A stretch of 64,000 nucleotides of DNA, taken from assembly GCF_029094525.1 (NCBI RefSeq), contig NZ_CP119107.1:3472001-3536000 (forward strand), read 5' to 3'. The notes beneath the pieces were generated by a model. The model did no database searches and had not been told where the DNA came from. It saw only the letters and a program-made list of their open reading frames with translations. Below are positions 55,438-64,000 of the stretch, one piece after another (within the stretch, counting starts at the first letter, position 1; every line of letters begins with the position of its first letter). The DNA comes from Pullulanibacillus sp. KACC 23026 (lineage in GTDB: Bacteria > Bacillota > Bacilli > Bacillales > Sporolactobacillaceae). A program made the position numbers and the translations under genes.

Positions 55438-55469
55438 AAAAGCCCTGGGATATTCCCAAGGCTTTTTTT
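55438..55469 (+). terminator. Terminator after ylaF
   Basis: AAAAGCCCTGGGA-TAT-TCCCAAGGCTTTTTTT, just past the stop codon. Confidence 0.85.
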
Positions 55470-55531
55470 ATAGCCTCGCAAACTTTTTTGTTTTTTACTG
55501 AAGCGAAAATAGCCCCCGGCTTTATTTGACT

Positions 55532-56365
55532 TTATTCATACTGTTCGACGAATTTACCGCTTTCTATTTCTTGCTGGATATGGTTGGAGACCGTTTGATG
55601 AACCGATGGATTGCCAACTAATAATGAATTTTGCTTGAGCAAGTTAATCGGGGACCCATCAACACGGGTTGCCGCACCCCCTACTTCTTCCACCAAAATT
55701 AATCCAGCCCCAATATCCCAAGGGGCGAGACGCATCGACCAGTACAGATCCAGTGCTCCACACGCCACATAAGCCAGTTCAATAGCAGCCGAGCCATAAG
55801 AACGGGTTCCTCGGCATTGACGGGCGATGGGTCTCACAATATCCGGGTCAATCCGACGATTCTGATTAAGCCAAGTGGCATTAATGGAAATCACCGCTTC
55901 GTTCAAGGATGTTTCCGTAAGAGGAGGGAGCTTGCTATCGTTTTGAAAGGCACCGGAGCCCTTTACGCAATGATAAAGATCGCCATTCATTACATCTAAA
56001 ATAAGACCAACTCGTCCAACACCATTTTCATAAACCCCAATTGATATCGAAAAGTGCCGTTTTTGATGAACAAAATTCATCGTCCCGTCTATCGGATCAA
56101 TCATCCATATAATCCCTTTTAGTTCACTAAGCTTATCGCCATAGCCCTCTTCCGATATAATGTAATGCCCCGGAAAAGATTCGCGGATATGCTGAATGAA
56201 AAATTCTTCAATTTGCCGGTCCATATTCGTGACAAGGTCATCTGGGGAAGACTTGGTTTCCACTTGAAGAGTAGACTTCAAGGCTTCTTTTAGCTGTTCT
56301 CCGGCATCTAGGATCCATTCCTTTGCTCGGTCTCTGATTGCGTACCAATCGATTTGTTCACTCAT
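55532..56365 (-). CDS. suhB: Inositol monophosphatase family protein (SuhB/YktC)
   Basis: 277-residue metal-dependent phosphatase. The IMPase motifs are DPIDGTMNFVHQKRHFSISIGV (metal site, WxIDPIDGTxNF) and APWDIGAGLILVEEVGG (second metal site). B. subtilis YktC is active on inositol monophosphate-like substrates. ATG at 56365 with AAGGGG upstream. Position near yktB and ylaF is conserved. Confidence 0.92.
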   Translation of the reverse strand: MSEQIDWYAIRDRAKEWILDAGEQLKEALKSTLQVETKSSPDDLVTNMDRQIEEFFIQHIRESFPGHYIISEEGYGDKLSELKGIIWMIDPIDGTMNFVHQKRHFSISIGVYENGVGRVGLILDVMNGDLYHCVKGSGAFQNDSKLPPLTETSLNEAVISINATWLNQNRRIDPDIVRPIARQCRGTRSYGSAAIELAYVACGALDLYWSMRLAPWDIGAGLILVEEVGGAATRVDGSPINLLKQNSLLVGNPSVHQTVSNHIQQEIESGKFVEQYE

Positions 56366-56529
56366 GCCATGACCCCTTTATTTTAAATATCAACTATGCC
56401 ATAAATGTATTAGAAAATTTTTCACACTAAAATAAAACGTGAATATCAATATATATGTATCATTGTCTATTATGACATATTTCCGACTAAATCTTGCCAA
56501 AAAATGCTCGGAACTTATTCCAAATAAAG

Positions 56530-56559
56530 GAGGGTAAACTTTATAGAAAGTCTACCCTC
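56530..56559 (-). terminator. Terminator after the 64-codon gene
   Basis: Minus strand GAGGGTAGACTTT / AAAGTTTACCCTC with one G-U pair and a short loop, then CTTTATTT. Confidence 0.75.
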
Positions 56560-56601
56560 ACTTAACATTGGCTATTTTGGTTAAAAGGTCCTGTTCGATT
56601 G

Positions 56602-56796
56602 TCATGCTTCTAATCGAATTAACTCTTGTCTAAAACGGGTCAAATTCTCCTTGCATGATTCAATGGTTTCTTGATCCGCATTGACCATTGCCTCATGAAG
56701 CCTTGCTAATTCGTAATCGATTTCCATGCGTAAGACGGGAATCCGTTTCTCAGCGTCCGTTCGCTTTAAGGTTTGGATGACTTGTTTCATGGTCAC
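56602..56796 (-). CDS. Small helical protein, unknown
   Basis: 64 residues, predicted as two charged helices, rich in E, R and L with heptad-like spacing (RIPVLRMEIDYELARLHEAMVNADQETIESCKENLTRFRQELIRLE). GTG at 56796 has AAAGGA seven bases upstream; ATG two codons on is the alternative. It has its own terminator. B. subtilis has small ykz genes in this region, but I cannot assign one. Confidence 0.65.
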   Translation of the reverse strand: MTMKQVIQTLKRTDAEKRIPVLRMEIDYELARLHEAMVNADQETIESCKENLTRFRQELIRLEA

Positions 56797-57089
56797 CGAC
56801 ACATCCTTTCTTTAAGGTATTCAAAACGGGCAATGGGCAACTCTACAAAGCCTGAGACAATTTCCTGCTGTTTAAAAATTCAGATATTATGTTATTTATA
56901 TTATGAAGAGAAGTTATCCTATGCGACATTTTTAATGTTAAATGGGCTCCGTATCCGTTGCATTCCCAAATTAACTATGTTTGACTTTATACCCAAAGCC
57001 AATTGATTAGAAACCTGGACAAGACATGTGTTAAACTGACTAAAAAGCGAACTATCCGTCGAATTTAGATAAAGTAGGAGTTGTACGAC

Positions 57090-57710
57090 ATGACTTTTAA
57101 TGGATTTTCAGAAGCGGACTTCGATGTGTTTTCCATTGAAGGACTTGACCCGCGGATGCTAGCCCTTCGCCATCACATTCAGCCCAAATTAGCGGAGCTC
57201 GGAGACTATTTTTCTCCTATTTTAACAGCCTTAACAGGTGATGAAATGTTCTATCATGTAGCCAAGCATGCCAGACGAACCGTTAATCCACCGAAGGATA
57301 CTTGGGTAGCCTTTGCCGCAAACAAAAGGGGCTACAAAAAACATCCTCATTTTCAGATAGGACTTTGGCCTACCCACCTTTTTATCCGTTTAGCCGTTAT
57401 CAATGAATGTCCTGATAAAAAAGCACTGGCGAAGGCTCTCAACACACATGGTCGGTCCATAATGGAGCACTTTCCAAAACAATTTGTATGGTCAGCGGAT
57501 CACACCAAGCCTCATACAACGGAAGAACCCGCTCCGGATCTAATCGATCGTCTTGGGGAGATAAAAAAAGCAGAATTTCTGGTCGGCCTTGATGTAGACC
57601 GTGAAACCACTGTAAAGAGCGGTGCGGAGATTCTGAATGTGATTGAAAAAACATTTGGACAGCTCGCCCCTCTATACAATGAAATGCGCCGGAGAGTTAG
57701 GCCCCATTAA
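57090..57710 (+). CDS. yktB: YktB, DUF1054 family protein
   Basis: 206-residue protein of the UPF0637/DUF1054 family. Family features: MTFNGFSEADFDVFSIEGLDPRM, VNPPKDTWVAFAANKRGYKKHPHFQIGLWPTHLFI. Function unknown. ATG at 57090 with TAGGAG nine bases upstream is preferred over a TTG three codons earlier. Location between speA and suhB agrees with B. subtilis yktB. Confidence 0.9.
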   Translation: MTFNGFSEADFDVFSIEGLDPRMLALRHHIQPKLAELGDYFSPILTALTGDEMFYHVAKHARRTVNPPKDTWVAFAANKRGYKKHPHFQIGLWPTHLFIRLAVINECPDKKALAKALNTHGRSIMEHFPKQFVWSADHTKPHTTEEPAPDLIDRLGEIKKAEFLVGLDVDRETTVKSGAEILNVIEKTFGQLAPLYNEMRRRVRPH

Positions 57711-57714
57711 TTAA

Positions 57715-57747
57715 GAAAGAGGCGTGCCTTTCGGGTATGCCTCTTTT
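57715..57747. terminator. Terminator between yktB and the NMO-like gene
   Basis: AAAGAGGCGTGCC-TTTC-GGGTATGCCTCTTT; serves yktB and possibly the convergent gene. Confidence 0.85.
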
Positions 57748-57784
57748 AATCATTATATGTGGTTGTGATAGAAAATGACCGGCA

Positions 57785-58768
57785 TCAACCCATTCTTTCT
57801 TCCATTGAAGTGCCCCATTTAGCACGAATTTGATGAGCTTCTGCCATTATTCGATCAAACAAAGTCTGAACAGTGGGGATATCCTGTATTCGCCCAGCCG
57901 TTTGACCTGCCCAGCCAAAGCCCTCCTCCATTTTCCCATCATAGATTAAGGCTTTATTGCGTTCACCGCTGATTAACGCCTTTAATCCCTCATAGCCGCT
58001 ACCTTTTTCTTCTTCTCTAAGAATGGAAGCTGTCCAATCATTTTTTAAAGCTCGTGCAGGGGCACCCAATGATTTTTTTATGATAACCGTATCGGTTTCA
58101 TCGGCTTTTAAAATCATCTCCTGATACGTTTTTGAGGCATGGACGCATTCCTTTGTTGCAATGAAGCGTGTCCCCATCTCCACCCCTTCTGCCCCAAGTG
58201 CTAGTGCCGCCATCAAGCCTCTTCCGTCTGAAAAACCCCCTGATGCGATAACGGGAATGTTAACGGCATCAACGACAGAAGGAATGAGGACCAACCCACC
58301 AATTTCTTCACGGCCAAGATGTCCTCCCCCTTCATTTCCGACAACCATCACGGCATCGGCCCCTAACGCCTCAGCTTTGATCGCTTGTCTCTTTGTTGCC
58401 ACTAAGACGAGCTTCTTGATAGGGGTTTGATTTAATTTTTCAAAGACAGGTGTTGGATTGCCACCGGTAATCGAAACGACCGGAACCCCTTCATCGATGG
58501 CCACCTGAAGCATCTCCTCGTAAGGACGCCCATGCTGGCCAATCGCAAAGTTCACACCAAATGGACGATCGGTTAATTGACGTATTTTATGTATCTCATC
58601 TCTTAAATCTTCAGGAGATGAACAAGTCATAGCAGTCAGTTGCCCAAGCCCGCCGGCATTTGAAACCGCAGCCGCAAGCTCTGAATAGGCCAAATAAGCT
58701 AGTCCCCCTTGAATAATAGGCAAATTAATAGCTAGAGCATCTGTCAGGCGTGTTTTTAAGATTGTCAC
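57785..58768 (-). CDS. Nitronate monooxygenase / FabK-like FMN enzyme
   Basis: 327-residue TIM-barrel FMN protein of the 2-nitropropane dioxygenase (NMO) family. Visible blocks: PIIQGGLAYLAYSELAAAVSNAGGLGQLTA (N-terminal), GADAVMVVGNEGGGHLG and PVIASGGFSDGRGLMAALALGAEGVEMGTRFIATKEC. In family members it oxidises nitronates with oxygen or, as FabK, reduces enoyl-ACP; the sequence alone does not settle which. GTG start at 58768, GGGGAGG upstream. Divergent from speA. Confidence 0.85.
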   Translation of the reverse strand: MTILKTRLTDALAINLPIIQGGLAYLAYSELAAAVSNAGGLGQLTAMTCSSPEDLRDEIHKIRQLTDRPFGVNFAIGQHGRPYEEMLQVAIDEGVPVVSITGGNPTPVFEKLNQTPIKKLVLVATKRQAIKAEALGADAVMVVGNEGGGHLGREEIGGLVLIPSVVDAVNIPVIASGGFSDGRGLMAALALGAEGVEMGTRFIATKECVHASKTYQEMILKADETDTVIIKKSLGAPARALKNDWTASILREEEKGSGYEGLKALISGERNKALIYDGKMEEGFGWAGQTAGRIQDIPTVQTLFDRIMAEAHQIRAKWGTSMEERMG

Positions 58769-58914
58769 ATTTTTGTCCTCCCCATTTAATTTTTCTTGAT
58801 AAAAAGGTAAGTTATGGACTAAGATAATCCTAGTCTGTCTTTTTGAAATCGGTTAAAGAAGCCCTGCTTGACCTTCCGATTTTGGAGTCCATAAGAAAGT
58901 GTGGTGGAAAGTTC

Positions 58915-60393
58915 TTGTCACAACAAGAGACCCCATTATTTACCGGTTTAGTCCATTATATCAAAAATAATCCGATTCCCTTCCACATTCCTGGTCATAA
59001 AAAAGGAAATGGAATGGATCCTGAGTTCAGAGAATTCATTGGCGAAAATGCTTTAAAAATTGACTTAATCAATATTGCACCTTTAGATGACCTGCATCAG
59101 CCTCATGGCATGATCCAGCAAGCTCAAAAATTAGCTGCTGAAGCGTTTGGTGCTGATGAGACCTTTTTCTCAGTACAGGGAACGAGCGGTGCCATTATGA
59201 CAATGGTTCTTGCGGTTTGCTCACCTGGGGATAAAATTTTGGTTCCGCGAAATGTACACAAATCCGTTTTATCAGCGATTATCTTCTCAGGTGCTCTGCC
59301 TATTTTTATCTACCCAGAAGTCGACCGAGAATTAGGGATTTCACATGGCATTTCAACGGAGGCAGTTAAACACGCGCTTCAAGCTCATCCAGATGCTAAG
59401 GCCTTATTAGTGATCAACCCCACTTATTTCGGGGTCAGTGCAAACTTAAAAGAGATCGTCGAAGTGGCTCATGGATTTAATGTTCCCGTCCTTGTTGATG
59501 AAGCCCATGGCATTCACATTCATTTCCATGAGAAACTGCCGATGTCAGCGATGCAGGCAGGAGCTGATATGTCAGCCACCAGCATTCATAAATTAGGCGG
59601 CTCTCTCACTCAGAGCTCTGTTTTAAATGTCAAACGCGGACGTGTTTCCCCTCAGCGTGTACAAGCCGTTCTAAGCATGTTAACCACCACGTCGACTTCT
59701 TATATATTGCTCGCGTCTTTAGATGCAGCTAGACGTCATTTAGCGACGGAAGGCCACAAGGAAATTTCCAGAGCTATCGAACTAGCTGATCACGCAAGAA
59801 ATCAAATTAACCAGATTGAGGGGCTCTATAGTCCAGGTGAAGAAATTCTGCATTCCAAAGCCACTACCGCCCTTGACCCTACTAAAGTATTGATTTCGGT
59901 TAAAAAACTGGGGATCAAAGGGTATGATGCAGAAGTTTGGCTTCGTGAAAATTACCGGATTGAGGTCGAATTATCAGACCTTTACAACATACTATGCCTC
60001 GTTACTTCCGGCGATGATGAAGCTTCTATTCAATCACTCATTAATGGCTTGCGTGCTCTGTCGGACACTTTTAAGCAAAACGGGAAGGACCCGATTCACA
60101 AAGAAATGCCGGTCCATGTTCCACAAATGCCCAAGCTTGCCCTTTCACCGCGCGACGCCTTTTATGCCCAAACCGAATTCGTCCCATATGAAGAATCGGT
60201 CGGAAGAATTATCGCTGAGTTTGTAATGGTATACCCACCCGGCATTCCTATCTTCACGCCGGGAGAAATTATTACAAAAGAAAATTTAGATTATATTAAA
60301 GAAAACATGGATGCCGGTCTCCCTGTTCAGGGACCAGAAGACCCCGCTTTGAAGACCTTAAAAGTTGTCCAAGAAATTGCGCCAATAGAATAG
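58915..60393 (+). CDS. speA: Arginine decarboxylase (Orn/Lys/Arg decarboxylase major domain)
   Basis: PLP enzyme converting arginine to agmatine, the first step of the polyamine pathway in B. subtilis. The TTG at 58915 gives 492 residues, the length of B. subtilis SpeA, and begins SQQETPLFTGL as that protein does; a 24-codon extension to 58843 is doubtful. HIPGHKKGNGMDPEFREFIGENAL, SVQGTSGA, VDEAHGIHIHFHEKLPMSAMQAGAD and the PLP lysine in SIHKLGGS are all seen. The C-terminal domain includes FVMVYPPGIPIFTPGE. The SR1 locus lies head-on at its 3' end. Confidence 0.93.
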   Translation: MSQQETPLFTGLVHYIKNNPIPFHIPGHKKGNGMDPEFREFIGENALKIDLINIAPLDDLHQPHGMIQQAQKLAAEAFGADETFFSVQGTSGAIMTMVLAVCSPGDKILVPRNVHKSVLSAIIFSGALPIFIYPEVDRELGISHGISTEAVKHALQAHPDAKALLVINPTYFGVSANLKEIVEVAHGFNVPVLVDEAHGIHIHFHEKLPMSAMQAGADMSATSIHKLGGSLTQSSVLNVKRGRVSPQRVQAVLSMLTTTSTSYILLASLDAARRHLATEGHKEISRAIELADHARNQINQIEGLYSPGEEILHSKATTALDPTKVLISVKKLGIKGYDAEVWLRENYRIEVELSDLYNILCLVTSGDDEASIQSLINGLRALSDTFKQNGKDPIHKEMPVHVPQMPKLALSPRDAFYAQTEFVPYEESVGRIIAEFVMVYPPGIPIFTPGEIITKENLDYIKENMDAGLPVQGPEDPALKTLKVVQEIAPIE

Positions 60394-60404
60394 CTTAAAC
60401 CTCA

Positions 60405-60441
60405 TAAAAAAAGGTGACCTCCCCCAAAAGGTCACCTTTTT
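60405..60441. terminator. Bidirectional terminator of speA and SR1
   Basis: AAAAAGGTGACCT-CCCCCAA-AGGTCACCTTTTT with A/T runs at both ends. Confidence 0.92.
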
Positions 60442-60445
60442 CCAT

Positions 60446-60565
60446 TCATTTCTTCTTGTTTGTCTTATCCTTACATGCCGAACAGGTACTGTACAAAGTA
60501 GACACTTTAAAATCATCAACATGCTCAATCGTCCGTTCACATTCCTGACAGATGATGGTGCCCAA
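60446..60565 (-). CDS. sr1P: GapA-binding peptide SR1P
   Basis: 39-residue peptide encoded in SR1. It starts at TTG 60565 with AAGGAG nine bases upstream and reads GTIICQECERTIEHVDDFKV then STLYSTCSACKDK. The GTI-CQxC and KVxTLYxTC segments match SR1P of B. subtilis, and the length (39) is the same. CQEC and CSAC provide four cysteines, possibly a small zinc site. In B. subtilis SR1P binds glycolytic GapA, stabilises gapA mRNA and promotes RNase J1 action. The larger open frame over this stretch is in another frame and is false. Confidence 0.88.
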   Translation of the reverse strand: MGTIICQECERTIEHVDDFKVSTLYSTCSACKDKTNKKK

Positions 60566-60611
60566 GTCTTCCAGCTCCTTTTTGTTAAGTATTTAATCAC
60601 TTGATATCTCT

Positions 60612-60640
60612 ATAATATGTCATACTGATTCCGTTTACAA
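60612..60640 (-). promoter_or_regulatory. SR1 promoter with CcpN-type operator
   Basis: TTGTAA (60635-60640), exactly 17 bases, TATTAT (60612-60617) form a sigma-A promoter on the minus strand. Overlapping the -10 is TATGACATATT (60614-60624), a full match to the CcpN consensus TRTGHYATAYW. A weaker second copy (TATGTCTTAA) lies at 60651-60660 on the plus strand. CcpN represses sr1, gapB and pckA during glycolysis in B. subtilis. Confidence 0.75.
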
Positions 60641-60830
60641 CCATAATTAGTATGTCTTAAATAATTAAATAAGCGTATTAATGGGCCGCAGATCGTTCAC
60701 CGAGGGGTTCCCTTTAAGCTGGCTTACTCCTGTGATTAATAGTCTATTTGATACCGTTTACATTAATACTATTCCTGCACAGCTTTATTCCAAAAAAAAG
60801 ACACTCGCCGCACCACCACCCTATAAACGC
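60641..60830. other. Intergenic region between SR1 and the 5S remnant
   Basis: No gene, tRNA or further hairpin is supported here. Confidence 0.4.
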
Positions 60831-60866
60831 AAAAAGGAGAACTGCTTAATCGCAATTCTCCTTTTT
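60831..60866 (-). terminator. Terminator beside the 5S remnant
   Basis: AAAAAGGAGAACTGC / GCAATTCTCCTTTTT with one G-U/mismatch position; directly downstream (minus strand) of the 5S remnant, as in a complete rRNA operon. Confidence 0.8.
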
Positions 60867-60870
60867 TCAG

Positions 60871-60895
60871 TTGCCCGGCGGCGTTCTACTCTTGC
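60871..60895 (-). pseudogene. 5S rRNA 3'-end remnant
   Basis: Twenty-five bases identical to the 3' end of the intact 5S gene at 61068-61092, followed by its own terminator. The remainder of 5S is absent. It looks like the tail of a second, deleted rRNA operon. Confidence 0.75.
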
Positions 60896-61030
60896 CAATC
60901 TAATCGCTTGGAATACTTCGTGGGTCCCCTTCTTCGATTGACGCCTTGTTGATTTGCGCATGACCTCATTCTTTTAAACCAAGGTTAGGTGCAGGGGCAC
61001 AGCCACTATCAATAATTAATGATTCAATGT

Positions 61031-61062
61031 AAAAAAGGAATCGTCATTTAAACGATTCCTTT
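61031..61062 (-). terminator. rRNA operon terminator
   Basis: AAAGGAATCGT...ACGATTCCTTT followed by TTTTTT on the minus strand, six bases past the 5S 3' end. Confidence 0.88.
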
Positions 61063-61068
61063 ATCGAT

Positions 61069-61186
61069 TGCCCGGCGGCGTTCTACTCTTGCAGGGGGAA
61101 GCCCCCAACTACCATCGACGCTGAAGAGCTTAACGGCCGTGTTCGAGATGGGAACGGGTGTGACCTCTTCGCCATAACCACCGGAC
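61069..61186 (-). rRNA. rrf: 5S ribosomal RNA
   Basis: About 117 nt with the conserved GAAGAGGTCACACCCGTTCCCA, CGAACACGGCCGTTAAGCTC and GGTAGTTGGGGG blocks, and complementary termini (TCCGGTGG / CCGCCGGG). It is the last gene of a minus-strand rRNA operon; ends may be off by a base or two. Confidence 0.96.
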
Positions 61187-61252
61187 AAAGTATTTAATTG
61201 AAGGATCATACCTTCAAAACTAGATAGGAAGTCAAACAAACACTAATTTAAG

Positions 61253-64000
<2,748 letters not shown>

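Larger units (their letters stand above)
60405..60605 (-). ncRNA. sr1: SR1-like dual-function small RNA
   Basis: A predicted transcript of about 200 nt from the promoter at 60612-60640 to the terminator at 60405-60441, which agrees with the 205-nt SR1 RNA of B. subtilis. In that organism SR1 both base-pairs with ahrC mRNA (arginine catabolism activator) and encodes the SR1P peptide. Genomic position next to speA is conserved. The antisense pairing part was not tested here because ahrC is not in the window. Confidence 0.8.

Noticed and set aside
58843-58914. 24-codon N-terminal extension of SpeA
   Set aside because: The TTG at 58915 matches the family start and length. The extension could still be real, but its first codon has no better ribosome site.
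60358-60600. 80-codon minus-strand frame at the end of speA
   Set aside because: It is in a different frame from the SR1P peptide, overlaps the speA 3' end and the terminator, and resembles no family.
60641-61068. tRNA genes near the rRNA operon
   Set aside because: Searched by eye for cloverleaf signatures (GGTTCGA, CCA ends) and none was found.

Overview
The window comes from a spore-forming, aerobic, low-to-moderate GC Bacillales (Firmicutes) chromosome. Sporulation genes (spoVD, rsfA, ylbJ, ylbD), a caa3-type cytochrome oxidase cluster, a bacillithiol gene (bshC) and a gene order that follows Bacillus subtilis from speA to the mra/dcw cluster all point there. Many neighbours carry the classic ylb/yla/ykt gene set. 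The genus cannot be fixed from this window; a Bacillaceae or Sporolactobacillaceae relative is a fair guess.

Layout, left to right. (1) 0-7 kb: minus-strand dcw cluster, mraZ-rsmH-ftsL-pbpB-spoVD-murE (murE cut by the left edge). (2) 7-16 kb: bshC, panE, a three-gene biotin-dependent acyl-CoA carboxylase operon, rsfA, an intact IS200-type element, rpmF and ylbN. (3) 16-24.3 kb: tmcAL (ylbM), ylbL, ylbK, ylbJ, coaD and rsmD, then a 1-kb tandem array of thirteen 81-bp palindrome-rich units, a candidate C-rich small RNA and ylbG. (4) 24.8-30.5 kb: ylbF, ylbE, ylbD, a hotdog thioesterase, a broken hepT gene, two CAP-domain secreted proteins and a YugN-like gene. (5) 30.6-39.1 kb: an AT-rich accessory block (GNAT, MFS exporter, lipoprotein, nucleotidyltransferase-like protein, M3 peptidase, APH-like kinase, methyltransferase, nucleosidase) sitting where ctaG would be expected. 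(6) 39.4-45.7 kb: ctaBCDEF and divergent ctaA. (7) 46.5-57.7 kb: ftsW, ylaN, ylaL, phoH, ylaI, ylaH, typA, an IS110 element, ylaF, suhB and yktB. (8) 57.8-60.6 kb: a nitronate monooxygenase-like gene, speA and the SR1/SR1P dual-function small RNA locus with a match to the CcpN operator. (9) 61-64 kb: the 3' part of an rRNA operon on the minus strand (5S and most of 23S), with a 5S remnant beyond it.

Functionally the window combines cell-wall division machinery, respiration (heme A synthesis plus caa3 oxidase), RNA modification and ribosome assembly (rsmH, rsmD, tmcAL, rpmF, typA, ylbN), and sporulation/biofilm control (ylbF of the Ric complex, rsfA, ylbJ). Many genes start with TTG or GTG, each preceded by a good ribosome binding site; starts below were set on that basis and on family length. 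Several genes are split by strong hairpin terminators, many of them shared by convergent genes.

The most notable non-coding content is the 81-bp array (22479-23491), the candidate sRNA at 23855-23996, the SR1 locus at 60405-60640, a possible bridge RNA upstream of the IS110 recombinase, and a dispersed intergenic repeat family with at least six copies.
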